DNA of 64,000 bases from Gordonia sp. KTR9 (lineage in GTDB: Bacteria > Actinomycetota > Actinomycetes > Mycobacteriales > Mycobacteriaceae): assembly GCF_000143885.2 (NCBI RefSeq), contig NC_018581.1, positions 3,844,001 to 3,908,000 on the forward strand, given 5' to 3'. Every line of letters begins with the position of its first letter. The stretch's first letter is position 1. The notes below the pieces were generated by a model. The model saw only the letters and a program-made list of their open reading frames with translations. It was not told the DNA's origin and ran no database searches. Shown here in pieces: positions 1 to 9,357 of this stretch. The translations under genes and the position numbers were made by a program.

Positions 1-304
1 TGGCGTCGGTGGAGCCGGAGTCCAAGACGATGATCTCGTCGACGAGGGTTCCGTACAGCGGCATGATCGTGGCGATGACGTCGGCGACGGTCTCCTCCTC
101 GTTCAGCGCGGGGAGCACGACCGAGATCGTCCGGCCGCGCTTCTCCTCCACGAGTTCGTCGATCGTCCACTCCGGCTGTTCCCAGGTGTGGGTTGCCGAC
201 CAACGCTGCTCGGTTCCCGGGGCCTGTGCGACTGTCGGCCACACCGCGGCCTTGTCCCGGCTGCTGACGGTGCTGGGCTTACGTCGCTTCTGCTGCTTGG
301 TCAT
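1..304 (-). CDS. gpgS: Glucosyl-3-phosphoglycerate synthase, N-terminal part (runs off the window)
   Basis: This is the first 101 codons of a GT-A glycosyltransferase that transfers glucose from a nucleotide sugar to 3-phosphoglycerate, the first step of methylglucose lipopolysaccharide synthesis. The visible part has the family's basic N-terminus (MTKQQKRRK), then VVLPALNEEETV and, at the window edge, the nucleotide-binding DSGSTDAT segment. The ATG overlaps the TGA of the upstream folP-like gene (ATGA), so the two are probably translationally coupled. The order LOG, fadD6, folP2, gpgS matches Rv1205-Rv1208 of M. tuberculosis, which supports the name. The catalytic half lies outside the window. 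Confidence 0.88.
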   Translation of the reverse strand, partial: MTKQQKRRKPSTVSSRDKAAVWPTVAQAPGTEQRWSATHTWEQPEWTIDELVEEKRGRTISVVLPALNEEETVADVIATIMPLYGTLVDEIIVLDSGSTDA

Positions 305-1200
305 GCGAGTCCCCTGACTGTTCGGGCGGGTGGTCTCGTTCCCGCGATGGCAGCGACCATGTCGACCACACGACGAGTGGCTGCGACCTCGTGAACGCGG
401 AAGATCCGGGCGCCTTGGGCGGCGGCCAGACTCGTCGCGGCCAGAGTCCCTTCCAATCGTTGCGCTAGGTCTGTACCCAGAGTCTCCCCTACGAAATCCT
501 TGTTGCTCAGTGCCATCAGCACCGGCCAGCCCGTGTTAACAAGATCTTTCACACCGCGTAACAGAGCCAGCCCGTGGTGAGTGTTCTTGCCGAAATCGTG
601 CGTCGGATCGATAACGATGGAGTCACGACGGACCCCGGCCGCGAGCGCCCGGTCGGCTGCGGAGGTCACCTCCCGGAGCACATCGGCCACCACGGCGTCG
701 ACGGAATCCCCGTAGGAGACGCGGTGCGGCCGCGTACGCACCACCGCGCCGCCCGTGTGAGAGCAGACGATTCCCGCGCCGCGTTCGGCGGCGACGGCGA
801 CCACCTCGGGATCGAACCCCGCCCAGGTGTCGTTGATCAGGTCGGCCCCGGCGGCGCAGGCCTGGTCGGCGACCTCGCTGCGCCACGTGTCGACGCTGAT
901 CAGCACGTCCGGGTGGCGGTCGCGGATCCAGGAGATCATCCCGACGACCCGGGCTGCCTCCGTCGCGGCGTCGACTTCTCGACCGGGTCCGGCCTTGACC
1001 CCGCCGACGTCGATGATGTCGGCGCCCTCGGCGACCACCCGGTCGACGTGCGCCTGGGCGGCGGTGTCGTCGAAGCTCGCACCCCGGTCGTAGAACGAGT
1101 CGGGCGTGCGGTTGACGATCGCCATGACCAGCGCGCGATCGGTCGGCACCCGACGCCCGCACAGCGTCGGCGACACCGGCACGTCTGGGGTCGGACTCAC
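301..1200 (-). CDS. folP2: Dihydropteroate synthase-like protein, FolP2 type
   Basis: A 299-residue TIM-barrel pterin-binding protein. The start of the fold is visible as MAIVNRTPDSF, followed by DVGG, SVDTWRSEVA, LINDTWAG, IVIDPTHDFGKN and LMALSNKDF. The GTG start overlaps the stop of the acyl-CoA ligase gene (GTGA) and the stop overlaps gpgS, so it sits in a coupled operon. Its place between fadD6 and gpgS makes it the FolP2 paralogue rather than the folate-operon FolP1. Mycobacterial FolP2 (Rv1207) is reported to lack dihydropteroate synthase activity, so a role other than folate synthesis is likely. The loop has SNKDFVGE rather than the usual K-x-x-F context of active enzymes; this is a reading, not a test. 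Confidence 0.82.
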   Translation of the reverse strand: MSPTPDVPVSPTLCGRRVPTDRALVMAIVNRTPDSFYDRGASFDDTAAQAHVDRVVAEGADIIDVGGVKAGPGREVDAATEAARVVGMISWIRDRHPDVLISVDTWRSEVADQACAAGADLINDTWAGFDPEVVAVAAERGAGIVCSHTGGAVVRTRPHRVSYGDSVDAVVADVLREVTSAADRALAAGVRRDSIVIDPTHDFGKNTHHGLALLRGVKDLVNTGWPVLMALSNKDFVGETLGTDLAQRLEGTLAATSLAAAQGARIFRVHEVAATRRVVDMVAAIAGTRPPARTVRGLA

Positions 1201-2999
1201 CCCTTGGGCACCTTGGCCGCGGCGACGTCGTCGGGGTAGCCGTCGTAGAAGTCGGTGTATCCCTTCTCCTTGCCGAGCAGCACGTAGAGCCGTTCGGCCT
1301 CGGCGTCGGTGTATCCCTCCTTGCGGAGCTCGACCTTGCGGTTCTTGAAGGTCGAGGTCTGCTCGAAGTCGTCGACGACCCGCACGAACAGCGGTACCGC
1401 GTAGGACGGCAGCGCGTCGTAGAGGTGCCGGGCGAACGCGCTCGGATCGAGCTCGGCACCCTCGCGCAGCTTGATCGCGATCATTCCGGCACGACCGTCG
1501 GTTCCCGGGACCTCGACGCCGTACGCCACCGACTGGGCGACGGCCTCGTAGGAGTCCACCGCACCTTCGACCTGGGTCGTGGCGACGTTCTCCCCCTTCC
1601 ATCGGAAGGTGTCGCCGAGCCGGTCGACGAAAGCGATGTGCGCGAACCCCTGATCGCGCACGAGGTCACCGGAGTTGAAGTAGGCGTCACCGTCCTTGAA
1701 GGCGTCGCGGATGATCTTCTTCTCGGTCTCCTCCGAGTCGGTGTATCCGTCGACGGGTACCCGGTCACTGATCTGGGCGAGCAGCAGACCGGTGCCGCCC
1801 CGGCCGACCTTCACGAGCCGACCGTCGTCGCCGCGCTTCGGGTTCCCCTCCTCGTCGTACTCCACGATCTTGTACGGGAGCGGGCAGAAGCCGGCGGTCT
1901 TGTCGACGCTGAACGCGTTGACGAAGGCGAGGTTGAGTTCGCTGGCCCCGTAGAACTCGACGACACGGTCGACGCCGAATCGTTCGCGGAACTCGTCCCA
2001 GATGTCCGGGCGCATGCCGTTGCCCACCACCGTGTGCACGGAATGCTGGCGGTCCGTGGGCTTCTCGGGCTGGGCGAGGAGGTAGCGGCACAACTCGCCG
2101 ATGTAGCAGAAAGCCGTCGCGCGGTTGAGGATCACGTCGTCCCAGAACTTCGACGCCGAGAACGACCGTCCGATGGCGATGCACGCCCCGGAAGCGAGGA
2201 CCGAGGACAGCGACACCGACAGCGCGTTGTTGTGGTACAGCGGCAGCGGCACGTACATCGTGTCGCTGTGGCGCAACCGGACGGCCAGACCACCGATGCC
2301 GGACAGGCTGGCCAGCCACCGGTTGTGGCTCATCACGCTCGCCTTCGGCATCCCCGTGGTGCCGGAGGTGAAGATGTAGAAGGCCTTGGTCGACGCGGGC
2401 AGCTGCTCGGTGACCTCGGGGTTCTCCCCGGAGAGCCCCTCGGCGGCGGCGTCGAATTCGGCGAAGTCGTACACGTGCCGAGGCAGGACCGACTCCGGGA
2501 TCGACTCGAAGGCCTCCGCGCAGTCGGGATCGTGGATGAGGACCTTCGCCTCGAGCAGTCCGACGCTGTGCTCGAGCACCTCACCGCGCTGGTTGTAGTT
2601 CAGCATCCCGGCGATCGCGCCCAGCTTGACGGTGGCGAGCATCAGCAGCAGGTCGGTGGTGCAGTTCTTGGACAGCAGCGCCACCACGTCACCCTTGCCG
2701 ACGCCGTCAGCAGAAAGCGCTGCGGCATAACGGTTCACCCGGCGGTTGGCCTCGCCGTAGGTCGTCGTGCGGCCCTCGAACCGCACGAAGGGCCGGTCGG
2801 GGTGTTCGGCCGCGTGCTTCTGGAAGACCGAACCGATCGTGCGCTTGGCCTCGGGTGGGCGTCGGATGAGCCCCGGTGCGTGCTTGATCATCCCGGTCGC
2901 GTGTGGCGCCATCTTCACCACACCACGAAGAAGGTCGGGGATACCGACCGTCTTCTTCACACTCTGCTGCCGACTGTCCTGCTCGACCTCTGGGGACAT
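1197..2999 (-). CDS. fadD6: Long-chain acyl-CoA synthetase, FadD6 type
   Basis: A 600-residue ANL-superfamily ligase that should activate a fatty acid as acyl-AMP and then acyl-CoA. The P-loop-like AMP-binding motif is YIFTSGTTGMPKAS near residue 210, then a FYGASE A5-type motif, YFNSGDLV, and the hinge DRLGDTFRWKGENVAT. Length and the FWDDV/TAFCYIGELCRYLL segment resemble the very-long-chain (FATP-like) branch, as FadD6 does. I chose the ATG at 2999 because a strong purine-rich ribosome site (GGAGGG) lies about 5 bases upstream; the longer reading frame upstream has no support. It is coupled to the folP2-like gene. The physiological substrate cannot be told from sequence. Confidence 0.86.
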   Translation of the reverse strand: MSPEVEQDSRQQSVKKTVGIPDLLRGVVKMAPHATGMIKHAPGLIRRPPEAKRTIGSVFQKHAAEHPDRPFVRFEGRTTTYGEANRRVNRYAAALSADGVGKGDVVALLSKNCTTDLLLMLATVKLGAIAGMLNYNQRGEVLEHSVGLLEAKVLIHDPDCAEAFESIPESVLPRHVYDFAEFDAAAEGLSGENPEVTEQLPASTKAFYIFTSGTTGMPKASVMSHNRWLASLSGIGGLAVRLRHSDTMYVPLPLYHNNALSVSLSSVLASGACIAIGRSFSASKFWDDVILNRATAFCYIGELCRYLLAQPEKPTDRQHSVHTVVGNGMRPDIWDEFRERFGVDRVVEFYGASELNLAFVNAFSVDKTAGFCPLPYKIVEYDEEGNPKRGDDGRLVKVGRGGTGLLLAQISDRVPVDGYTDSEETEKKIIRDAFKDGDAYFNSGDLVRDQGFAHIAFVDRLGDTFRWKGENVATTQVEGAVDSYEAVAQSVAYGVEVPGTDGRAGMIAIKLREGAELDPSAFARHLYDALPSYAVPLFVRVVDDFEQTSTFKNRKVELRKEGYTDAEAERLYVLLGKEKGYTDFYDGYPDDVAAAKVPKG

Positions 3000-3075
3000 C
3001 TGCCCTCCGCTCTCCCGCTGGCGTTTCGAGTGCCCCGCGCACCCTCGCGCTACCTTACCGGCCGGTAGCAAGGCC

Positions 3076-3612
3076 TCACCGGGCCGTTGCCAACTCCACC
3101 GCGTCGGACACCGAGCGCGTGATGAGCAGTCGGTCGAGCGATCGACGGGCGACGAAACCGGTTGTCGACAACTCTCGCAGCCAGTCGAGCAACGGCGCGT
3201 AGAAATCGGAAGGATCGAGCAGGACGACCGGCTTGTCGTGCATTCCGAGGTATCCGCCGGTCCAGGTCTCGAAGAGTTCTTCGAGCGTCCCGATACCGCC
3301 CGGCAGGGTGATGAACCCGTCGGCGCGCTCGTCCATGAGTCGCTTGCGCTCGCGCATCGTCTCCGTGACGACGAGTTCACCCGACCCGAGATCGGCGACC
3401 TCGTGTTTCATCAGCGCCCGCGGGATGATGCCGACCGTGTGGCCGCCGGCCTCGCGAGCGGCGTTGACCAGCGCTCCCATCATGGAGATGTTCCCGCCAC
3501 CGGAGACGACCACGTGCCCCTGCTCGGCCAGTGTCCGCCCCACCTCGGCGGCGAGATCGAGGTAGGGCTGGTCGACGGGACCGGACGCGCAATAGACACA
3601 GACAGCACTCAC
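3076..3612 (-). CDS. LOG-family protein (cytokinin riboside 5'-monophosphate phosphoribohydrolase type)
   Basis: A 178-residue Rossmann-like LOG protein, homologue of Rv1205. It starts SAVCVYCASGP, has the phosphate-binding VVSGGGNISMMG, and carries the family signature PGGIGTLEELFE around residue 95, whose Glu is catalytic in LOG enzymes. The family hydrolyses nucleoside 5'-monophosphates to base and ribose phosphate; in M. tuberculosis Rv1205 makes cytokinin-like bases. The GTG at 3612 was chosen because the conserved fold begins there, while the longer frame reads through a low-complexity stretch. It lies 76 bases upstream of the fadD6 start in the same direction. Confidence 0.87.
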   Translation of the reverse strand: MSAVCVYCASGPVDQPYLDLAAEVGRTLAEQGHVVVSGGGNISMMGALVNAAREAGGHTVGIIPRALMKHEVADLGSGELVVTETMRERKRLMDERADGFITLPGGIGTLEELFETWTGGYLGMHDKPVVLLDPSDFYAPLLDWLRELSTTGFVARRSLDRLLITRSVSDAVELATAR

Positions 3613-3655
3613 CGGGCAATCGTGCCATCGCGGCCCGGCGAGGTCATATCGGCCC

Positions 3656-4447
3656 TCAGGGCGTGGCTGCTTCGATGGCGGCCACCACGTCATCGGGATC
3701 GTCGACCACGGTGAGCAGGTCGAGATCCTCCGGCGAGATCATCCCGCGCGCGGCGAGGACGTCGCGCATCCAGGCGAGGAGCCCGCCCCAGAAGTCACTG
3801 CCCACCAGCACGATCGGGAACCGGACGACCTTCTTGGTCTGCACGAGGGTCAGCGCCTCGAAGAGCTCGTCGAGCGTGCCCATCCCACCGGGAAGGCAGA
3901 CGAACGCCTGCGCGTACTTGACGAACATCGTCTTGCGCACGAAGAAGTAGCGGAAGTTCATGCCGAGATTGACCCACGGGTTGAGGCCCTGTTCGAAGGG
4001 CAGCTCGATGTTGAGTCCGATCGACTCCGCCCCGGCCTCGTGCGCACCCCGGTTCGCAGCCTCCATCGCACCGGGTCCGCCGCCGGTGATGACCGCGTAG
4101 CCGGCCTCGCCCAGCGCCCGGCCGACGCGCACGCCGAGCGCGTACTCCGGCGAATCCGGATGCAGTCGCGCCGAGCCGAAGACCGTCACGGCCTCGGCGA
4201 CCTCGCTCATCGCGTCGAATCCGGCGACGAACTCGGACTGGATGCGCAGGACGCGCCAGGAGTCACGCATGGTCCGGTCGGAACGACGCGCGGCGTCGCG
4301 CGGGTCGACCCATTCCAGCAACCGGCGGTCGGTGGTCTTGCCCTGCTGGTCTCGACGGATCCGGATCGGTCCGACGTAGCAGGTGTCGGCGTCCCCGGCC
4401 TCGTCGGCCTCGTTGACGGCTGCGGCGGGATCGGGCGTGGTCGACAT
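3656..4447 (-). CDS. Second LOG-family protein (TIGR00730, long form)
   Basis: About 263 residues, larger than its neighbour because of an 85-residue N-terminal extension before the Rossmann core. The core shows VTVFGSARLHPDSPEY, ITGGGPGAMEAANRGA and the signature PGGMGTLDELFEALT, with FFVRKTMFVKYA between. This long form is often next to the short LOG gene in mycolata, so the two may act on different nucleotides or together. The ATG at 4447 is used; a GTG nine bases upstream (4456) is equally possible, and neither has a good ribosome site. Specific substrate unknown. Confidence 0.8.
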   Translation of the reverse strand: MSTTPDPAAAVNEADEAGDADTCYVGPIRIRRDQQGKTTDRRLLEWVDPRDAARRSDRTMRDSWRVLRIQSEFVAGFDAMSEVAEAVTVFGSARLHPDSPEYALGVRVGRALGEAGYAVITGGGPGAMEAANRGAHEAGAESIGLNIELPFEQGLNPWVNLGMNFRYFFVRKTMFVKYAQAFVCLPGGMGTLDELFEALTLVQTKKVVRFPIVLVGSDFWGGLLAWMRDVLAARGMISPEDLDLLTVVDDPDDVVAAIEAATP

Positions 4448-4493
4448 GGCGGTCACGCTAGCAGCGCCGCCCGGACCGGACGGTCTCGCCAGG

Positions 4494-5594
4494 TCAGGAC
4501 AGGTACGCGCGAAGCAGTTCGGTCACCGCGCGGATCTGCTCCACCGGCACTCGTTCGTCGACGCGGTGCGCGAGGTTGGGGTCGCCGGGACCCAGGTTCA
4601 CGGCCGGGATCCCGAGCGCCGAGAACCTGGACACGTCGGTCCAGCCGTACTTCGCGCGGAAGCGCCCGCCCGCGGCGTCGACGAGCGCCGCGGCCGCCGG
4701 ATGCGCCAGCCCGGGCAGGGCGCCGGCGGCGGAATCGGTGACCTCCAGCCCGAGGGTGCCGTCGGCCAGATCGGCGGCGAACACCTCGCGCACGTGATCG
4801 AGCGCCTGGTCCACCGAGCGGTCCGGCGCGAAGCGGAAGTTGACGTCGACGTGCGCGGCGTCCGGGATCACGTTACCGGCGACGCCGCCACCGACCGCGA
4901 CCGCGGACAGCCCCTCGCGGTACTCACAGCCGTCGATGTCGACCCGGCGGGCCCGATAACCCGCCAGCGTGGTGAGGACACCGCCGAGTTTGTGAATGGC
5001 GTTGTCGCCCATCCACGACCGGGCCGAATGCGCACGGGTGCCCGTCGTCGACAGACGAACCCGCAGCGTTCCCTGGCACCCCGCCTCGATGAGCCCCGCG
5101 GTGGGCTCGCCGAGAATCGCCACGTCGCCGGCCAGCCACTCGGGGAGCTCGCGCTCGATGTCGTTCAGGCCGTTGAACTCCGCCGCGATCTCCTCGCAGT
5201 CATAGAAGACGAGTGTCAGATCCGAGGCGGGCTCGGGCAGCGTCGCCGCGAGGTGGAGGAACACCGCGTCACCGGACTTCATGTCGACGGTCCCGCATCC
5301 GTGCAGGACGTCGCCCTCCTCGGGATGGGTCTCACGACGGTGTGGGAGGTTGCCCGCGACCGGCACGGTGTCGAGGTGTCCGGCGAGGATGACCCGCTGG
5401 GCGAGACCGCGATCGGTGCGCGCGAGAACGCGGTTGCCGTGCCGGATGATCTCGAAACCGGTTGTCTGCGTTCGCAGGGCGGCCTCGACCGCGTCGGCGA
5501 TGGCGGACTCGTTGCGCGACTCGCTCTCGATGTCGACCAGTGCGGCGGTCAGGTCGACGGGGTCGGCGGTCAGGTCGAGATCGGGAATGCTCAC
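4494..5594 (-). CDS. dapE: Succinyl-diaminopimelate desuccinylase
   Basis: A 366-residue M20-family di-zinc amidohydrolase removing succinate from N-succinyl-LL-2,6-diaminopimelate in lysine and peptidoglycan synthesis. Metal-site motifs are visible: [39 protein letters not shown] (catalytic and metal Glu pair), ILGEPT, and the C-terminal [15 protein letters not shown] with the last metal His. The GTG start lies four bases after the DM13 gene's stop, and a TANNNT element a few bases before the GTG would also allow leaderless expression. dapD is divergent nearby and dapC lies at 7.6-8.7 kb, so three DAP-branch genes are close. This matches Rv1202 in M. tuberculosis. Confidence 0.92.
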   Translation of the reverse strand: MSIPDLDLTADPVDLTAALVDIESESRNESAIADAVEAALRTQTTGFEIIRHGNRVLARTDRGLAQRVILAGHLDTVPVAGNLPHRRETHPEEGDVLHGCGTVDMKSGDAVFLHLAATLPEPASDLTLVFYDCEEIAAEFNGLNDIERELPEWLAGDVAILGEPTAGLIEAGCQGTLRVRLSTTGTRAHSARSWMGDNAIHKLGGVLTTLAGYRARRVDIDGCEYREGLSAVAVGGGVAGNVIPDAAHVDVNFRFAPDRSVDQALDHVREVFAADLADGTLGLEVTDSAAGALPGLAHPAAAALVDAAGGRFRAKYGWTDVSRFSALGIPAVNLGPGDPNLAHRVDERVPVEQIRAVTELLRAYLS

Positions 5595-5598
5595 CCCT

Positions 5599-6174
5599 TC
5601 ACCGTAGTGAGCCCACCTCCGCGGCGCCGAAGGAGACGCTGAACTTCACGCACCAGAGAAACACCGACGGATAGTCACCCAGGTCGACGTCGGCGGGGAT
5701 CTCGTAGACCTGGTTGCCCTTGTTCCCCTTGATCATGCCGAGGTCGACGTGCGGGACCCCGGCGGCCGTGCGCCAGCCACTGAATCCCTCGACGACATCC
5801 CCCTGCGACAGCCACACGTGGACGTCCGGGCCGGTCGTGGTGTCCAGGTTCTCGATCGCCAGGACCCGCGACCCGCCCGGTTGCTCGATGATCGAGACCG
5901 TCCCGGAGGTCGAGTGTTCGTGGCTGATCAGATCGCCCCGCGAGACCACCACCGGTCCGGCGGGAGGCGCTTGCCCCGGCGCCGACGTCGTCGGGGTGAC
6001 CGCCACGGGGATCGCGTCGTCGACCTCGGTGTCGACGAAGATCAGCCACGGCTGGAAGACGGCGGCTCCGACGGCGAGCGCCGCAATGACCACGACGCCG
6101 AGCCCGCCGAGCACCCACGGCCAGCGCCGGCGTCGGCGCCGTGGTGGTGCGGGTGGCTGCGGATGACCGGTCAT
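5599..6174 (-). CDS. Membrane-anchored DM13-domain protein
   Basis: A 191-residue protein with a basic, Pro/Arg-rich N-terminus, one transmembrane segment (about residues 20-42), a Thr/Pro linker and an extracytoplasmic DM13 domain. The domain shows the typical [10 protein letters not shown] start, LENLDT-like and [12 protein letters not shown] motifs, then [13 protein letters not shown] and a terminal [17 protein letters not shown] with a conserved Cys. DM13 domains are predicted redox or electron-transfer modules in cytochrome-like proteins; the partner here is unknown. A TAGGGT element seven bases before the ATG suggests a leaderless transcript. dapE follows at once on the same strand, so the two probably share a message. 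Confidence 0.75.
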   Translation of the reverse strand: MTGHPQPPAPPRRRRRRWPWVLGGLGVVVIAALAVGAAVFQPWLIFVDTEVDDAIPVAVTPTTSAPGQAPPAGPVVVSRGDLISHEHSTSGTVSIIEQPGGSRVLAIENLDTTTGPDVHVWLSQGDVVEGFSGWRTAAGVPHVDLGMIKGNKGNQVYEIPADVDLGDYPSVFLWCVKFSVSFGAAEVGSLR

Positions 6175-6290
6175 GGTGGCGACCCTACGAGCGGCGCACT
6201 ACGCGTGACCAGGTCTTTGGGCCGAATGGATGACGACGGGTCGGCGCCGCGGCGTCGGTGGCGGGGCGTGGACGTCCGGCATCGATCACC

Positions 6291-6296
6291 TAGACT
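6291..6296 (+). promoter_or_regulatory. Leaderless -10 element for dapD
   Basis: TAGACT fits the actinobacterial -10 consensus TANNNT and ends eight bases before the GTG of dapD, so transcription should start at or next to the start codon. A weak -35 (TGGACG, 6269-6274) lies 16 bases upstream. This arrangement was used to choose the dapD start. Confidence 0.5.
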
Positions 6297-6304
6297 CACG
6301 TGTC

Positions 6305-7270
6305 GTGACTTCTACTGGCGCACACGCAACTGGCATCGCGACCGTGATCGACGGGGGTTCGACTCCGGGCGTCGTCCTCGACGTCTGGTTCCCCGAGCCC
6401 GAACTCGACGGTGTCGAGACCGCGGAGACGGTGACCCTCGACGAGGAGTCGACGCCGGCCCACCTCCGTGAGCTGGTGGGAGTCGACGAGGCCCGCGGGG
6501 TGAAGACCATCGCGGTCCGCACCGGGATCGCCGACATCGCCGCCGCACCCATCGACGCCTACGACGTCTACCTGCGACTGCACCTGCTGTCGCATCGGCT
6601 CATCACCCCGCACGGCGCCAACCTCGAGGGCATCTTCGGAATGCTCACCAACGTGGTGTGGACCAACCACGGCCCCTGTGCGGTCGAGAACTTCGAGTCG
6701 GTTCGGGCGAAGCTCCGCGCGCGTGGACCGGTCACCGTCTACTCGATCGACAAGTTCCCGCGCATGGTCGACTACGTCGTGCCCGGGGGCGTCCGCATCG
6801 GCGACGCCGACCGTATCCGCCTCGGTGCGCACCTCGCGGCCGGCACCACCGTGATGCACGAGGGCTTCGTCAACTTCAACGCCGGAACCCTCGGTTCGTC
6901 GATGGTGGAAGGTCGCATCTCCGCGGGTGTCGTCGTCGGCGACGGCTCCGACATCGGCGGCGGCGCATCGACGATGGGCACCCTGTCGGGTGGCGGCAAG
7001 GAGATCATCGCGCTGGGCAAGCGGTGCCTGCTCGGCGCGAACTCCGGCTGCGGCATCCCGCTGGGTGACGACTGTGTCATCGAGGCCGGTCTCTACGTCA
7101 CGGCCGGCACCAAGGTCACCGGGCCCGACGGCACCCAGATCAAGGCGCGCGACCTGTCCGGACAGTCCAACCTGCTGTTCCGTCGCAACAGCCTGACCGG
7201 CGCGGTCGAGGTCGTGCCGTGGAAGGGCGACGGCATCGCCCTCAACGAGGCCCTGCACAAGAACGACTGA
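6305..7270 (+). CDS. dapD: Tetrahydrodipicolinate N-succinyltransferase
   Basis: A 321-residue left-handed beta-helix (hexapeptide repeat) acyltransferase of the actinobacterial DapD type; it succinylates tetrahydrodipicolinate using succinyl-CoA. The N-terminal domain includes [12 protein letters not shown]; the helix region reads [24 protein letters not shown] and [15 protein letters not shown], then [21 protein letters not shown], all diagnostic for Rv1201c-type enzymes. The GTG at 6305 gives a length close to the M. tuberculosis protein (317) and sits immediately after a leaderless -10; the upstream ATG at 6230 would add a non-conserved Arg/Gly-rich stretch. It is divergent from the DM13-dapE unit. 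Confidence 0.93.
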   Translation: MTSTGAHATGIATVIDGGSTPGVVLDVWFPEPELDGVETAETVTLDEESTPAHLRELVGVDEARGVKTIAVRTGIADIAAAPIDAYDVYLRLHLLSHRLITPHGANLEGIFGMLTNVVWTNHGPCAVENFESVRAKLRARGPVTVYSIDKFPRMVDYVVPGGVRIGDADRIRLGAHLAAGTTVMHEGFVNFNAGTLGSSMVEGRISAGVVVGDGSDIGGGASTMGTLSGGGKEIIALGKRCLLGANSGCGIPLGDDCVIEAGLYVTAGTKVTGPDGTQIKARDLSGQSNLLFRRNSLTGAVEVVPWKGDGIALNEALHKND

Positions 7271-7330
7271 GTCCCTCGGAGGGATCGCCGCTCACTGGCC
7301 GGATCGGCGATCCCGACGTATGGTGGGCTC

Positions 7331-7576
7331 ATGAGCACATCGAACAATCGTTCGACGAACGACACCGAGAACGAGGTCCTCGGCGCAGGCGCCGGAAACT
7401 CCACCGAGAAGGATCCCGACGACTGGGTGACCGGTGACGAGCCGATGACCGGGGCGCAGCGCAGCTACCTCGACACCCTCGCGCGGGAGGCCGGTGAGAC
7501 GATCTCGGCCGACCTCACCAAGGCGGAGGCCTCCGAAGAGATCGACCGATTGCAGAAGAAGAGCGGGCGCGGCTGA
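7331..7576 (+). CDS. DUF3072-family small protein
   Basis: An 81-residue acidic soluble protein. The first 30 residues are polar and disordered-looking; the conserved part is MTGAQRSYLDTLAREAGE, followed by LTKAEASEEIDRLQKK, as in DUF3072. Function of the family is unknown; small size and charge suggest a nucleoid or stress-related protein but nothing shows this. A TATGGT element six bases before the ATG suggests leaderless expression. Confidence 0.75.
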   Translation: MSTSNNRSTNDTENEVLGAGAGNSTEKDPDDWVTGDEPMTGAQRSYLDTLAREAGETISADLTKAEASEEIDRLQKKSGRG

Positions 7577-7588
7577 CCAGGCCGGGAC

Positions 7589-8731
7589 TCAGCCGGCCAG
7601 ACGAGCGACCGCCGCACCGATGCGTTCGTCGGTGGCGGTGAGCGCCATGCGCACATGGCGTTCGCCTGCCGGCCCGTAGAAATCGCCGGGGGCACAGAGG
7701 ATTCCACGCGCGGCGAGCCAGTCGACGGTCTCCCGGCACGGTTCATCCCGGGTGGCCCAGAGATACAGGCCCGCCTCTGAGTGGTCGACCCGGAAGCCCG
7801 CGGCCTCGACCGCACCCTTCAGCAGACGACGGCGCGCGGCATAGCGTTCGCGCTGCTCGTCGACATGGGCATCGTCCCGCAGCGCGGCGGTCATCGCCCC
7901 CTGGATCGGGAACGGCACGATGAGTCCGGCATGCTTGCGGACCGCGAGGAGTTCACCGATGAGCTCGGGGTCGCCGGCGAAGAAGCCCGCGCGATACGAC
8001 GCCAGGTTCGAGATCTTCGACAGCGAGTGAACCGCGAGCAGCCCGGTGTGGTCGCCGTCGCAGACCCTGGGGTCGAGGATCGACAGCGGCTCGCCCTCCC
8101 AGCTCAAGCCGAGATAGCACTCGTCGGAGACGACGACGGTTCCACGCTCGCGTGCCCACCCCACGACCTTGCGGAGATGGTCGAGGCCGAGAATCCTGCC
8201 GGTCGGATTCGACGGCGAGTTGATGAACATCAGGGCCGGGTTCATCGGTCCCAGGGCGACGGTCGAATCCGCGCGCACCGGCCGGGCACCCGCGAGCAGG
8301 GCGCTCACCTCATACGTCGGATACGCGACCTCGGGGATGACCACGTCGTCGCCGGCACCGAGCCCGAAGGTCGATGCGAGCCCGGCGATGGCCTCCTTCG
8401 TCCCGATCACCGGGAGGATGCCCGTCTCGTCGAGCGACGTGACGCCGTGCCGTCGGATCAACGATTCCGCGGCCGCTTCGCGTAACTCGCGCGTTCCGGT
8501 CGTCGTCGGATATCCGGGGAACGTCGAACTGTCGGCGAGTGCGTCGCGGATGAGGGCGGGCACCGGGTCGACGGGTGTGCCGACCGAGAGGTCGACGATG
8601 CCGTCGGCGTGAGCCTGGGCTGTCGCCTTCGCGCCGGCGATCGTGTCCCAGGGAAAGTCCGGCAGGCGTCCGCTCACACGAGTGGAGGAGACACGCAACG
8701 GTGCGGCCGCACGGGAGACGGAGCTGCTCAT
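7589..8731 (-). CDS. dapC: N-succinyldiaminopimelate aminotransferase
   Basis: A 380-residue fold-type I PLP aminotransferase. It shows the N-terminal LPDFPWDTI, NSPSNPTGRI, SDECYLGLSWEG and the Schiff-base lysine motif HSLSKISNLASYRAGF; the C-terminal Arg motif RMALTATDERI binds the substrate carboxylate. It should transaminate N-succinyl-2-amino-6-ketopimelate with glutamate. The gene starts 10 bases downstream of the ferredoxin gene's stop, the same fdxC-dapC pair as Rv1177-Rv1178, so co-transcription is expected. With dapD and dapE nearby, the succinylase branch is well represented. Confidence 0.88.
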   Translation of the reverse strand: MSSSVSRAAAPLRVSSTRVSGRLPDFPWDTIAGAKATAQAHADGIVDLSVGTPVDPVPALIRDALADSSTFPGYPTTTGTRELREAAAESLIRRHGVTSLDETGILPVIGTKEAIAGLASTFGLGAGDDVVIPEVAYPTYEVSALLAGARPVRADSTVALGPMNPALMFINSPSNPTGRILGLDHLRKVVGWARERGTVVVSDECYLGLSWEGEPLSILDPRVCDGDHTGLLAVHSLSKISNLASYRAGFFAGDPELIGELLAVRKHAGLIVPFPIQGAMTAALRDDAHVDEQRERYAARRRLLKGAVEAAGFRVDHSEAGLYLWATRDEPCRETVDWLAARGILCAPGDFYGPAGERHVRMALTATDERIGAAVARLAG

Positions 8732-8741
8732 GCGGAGCCGG

Positions 8742-9068
8742 TCAGTCCTCTTCGTTCATCGGCGGGAGGCCCTTGATGAACGCCGGATCGGCATCGGTCT
8801 TGCCGACCTTGCTGGCACCGCCCGGCGAACCGAGGTCGTCGAAGAAGTCGGCGTTCGCGCTGACGTAGGGCTCCCACTCGTCGGGAACATCATCCTCGTA
8901 GAAGATCGCCTCGACCGGGCACACCGGCTCGCACGCACCACAGTCGACGCACTCATCCGGCTGGATGTAGAGCATGCGTCCACCCTCGTAGATGCAGTCG
9001 ACGGGGCATTCCTCCACGCAAGCCTTGTCCAACACGTCGACGCAAGGCTCCGCGATGATGTAGGTCAC
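8742..9068 (-). CDS. fdxC: Seven-iron ferredoxin
   Basis: A 108-residue bacterial ferredoxin with a 3Fe-4S plus 4Fe-4S pattern: CVDVLDKACVEECPVDCIYE for the first cluster region and CVDCGACEPVCPVEAIF for the second, with a long acidic C-terminal tail (GLPPMNEED). It is the FdxC type that donates electrons to soluble redox enzymes including P450s. I use the GTG at 9068 because an AAGGAG site lies six bases upstream; an adjacent GTG at 9071 would be too close to that site. It begins the fdxC-dapC operon. Confidence 0.9.
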   Translation of the reverse strand: MTYIIAEPCVDVLDKACVEECPVDCIYEGGRMLYIQPDECVDCGACEPVCPVEAIFYEDDVPDEWEPYVSANADFFDDLGSPGGASKVGKTDADPAFIKGLPPMNEED

Positions 9069-9357
9069 CACTCACTCCTTCGCTAGGGAAGATCCGGGTC
9101 GGCGCGACGAGAAGCGCGGTTCGGCGTCGAACAGCACTCCGGCATCGGCGCCGGTGCGGCCCGAGGGCTGGTCGAACCGCACCCCACAGTATCCGCCCCG
9201 GTGGACGCTGCGACGAAATCGGCCCCCGTCGAGAAGCACCTGGATCGCCCTTCGAGTAACGAGGATCACACTCGGGCGGCAAACCCGACGTCCCGGGTTT
9301 CGCTCAGCGTGCCGCCAAACCTCGACGCCACGGCGGTCGGCGGGCAGTCTCGGGCAC
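9069..9357. other. Intergenic region between fdxC and the poly-Cys leader ORF
   Basis: A 289-base divergent region. It contains a short palindrome at 9281-9300 (seven-base arms AAACCCG/CGGGTTT around a six-base loop), which could be an operator or hairpin. No convincing protein gene is seen. Promoters for fdxC (minus) and the leader ORF/cysteine dioxygenase operon (plus) must lie here, but no strong -35/-10 pair stands out. Confidence 0.4.
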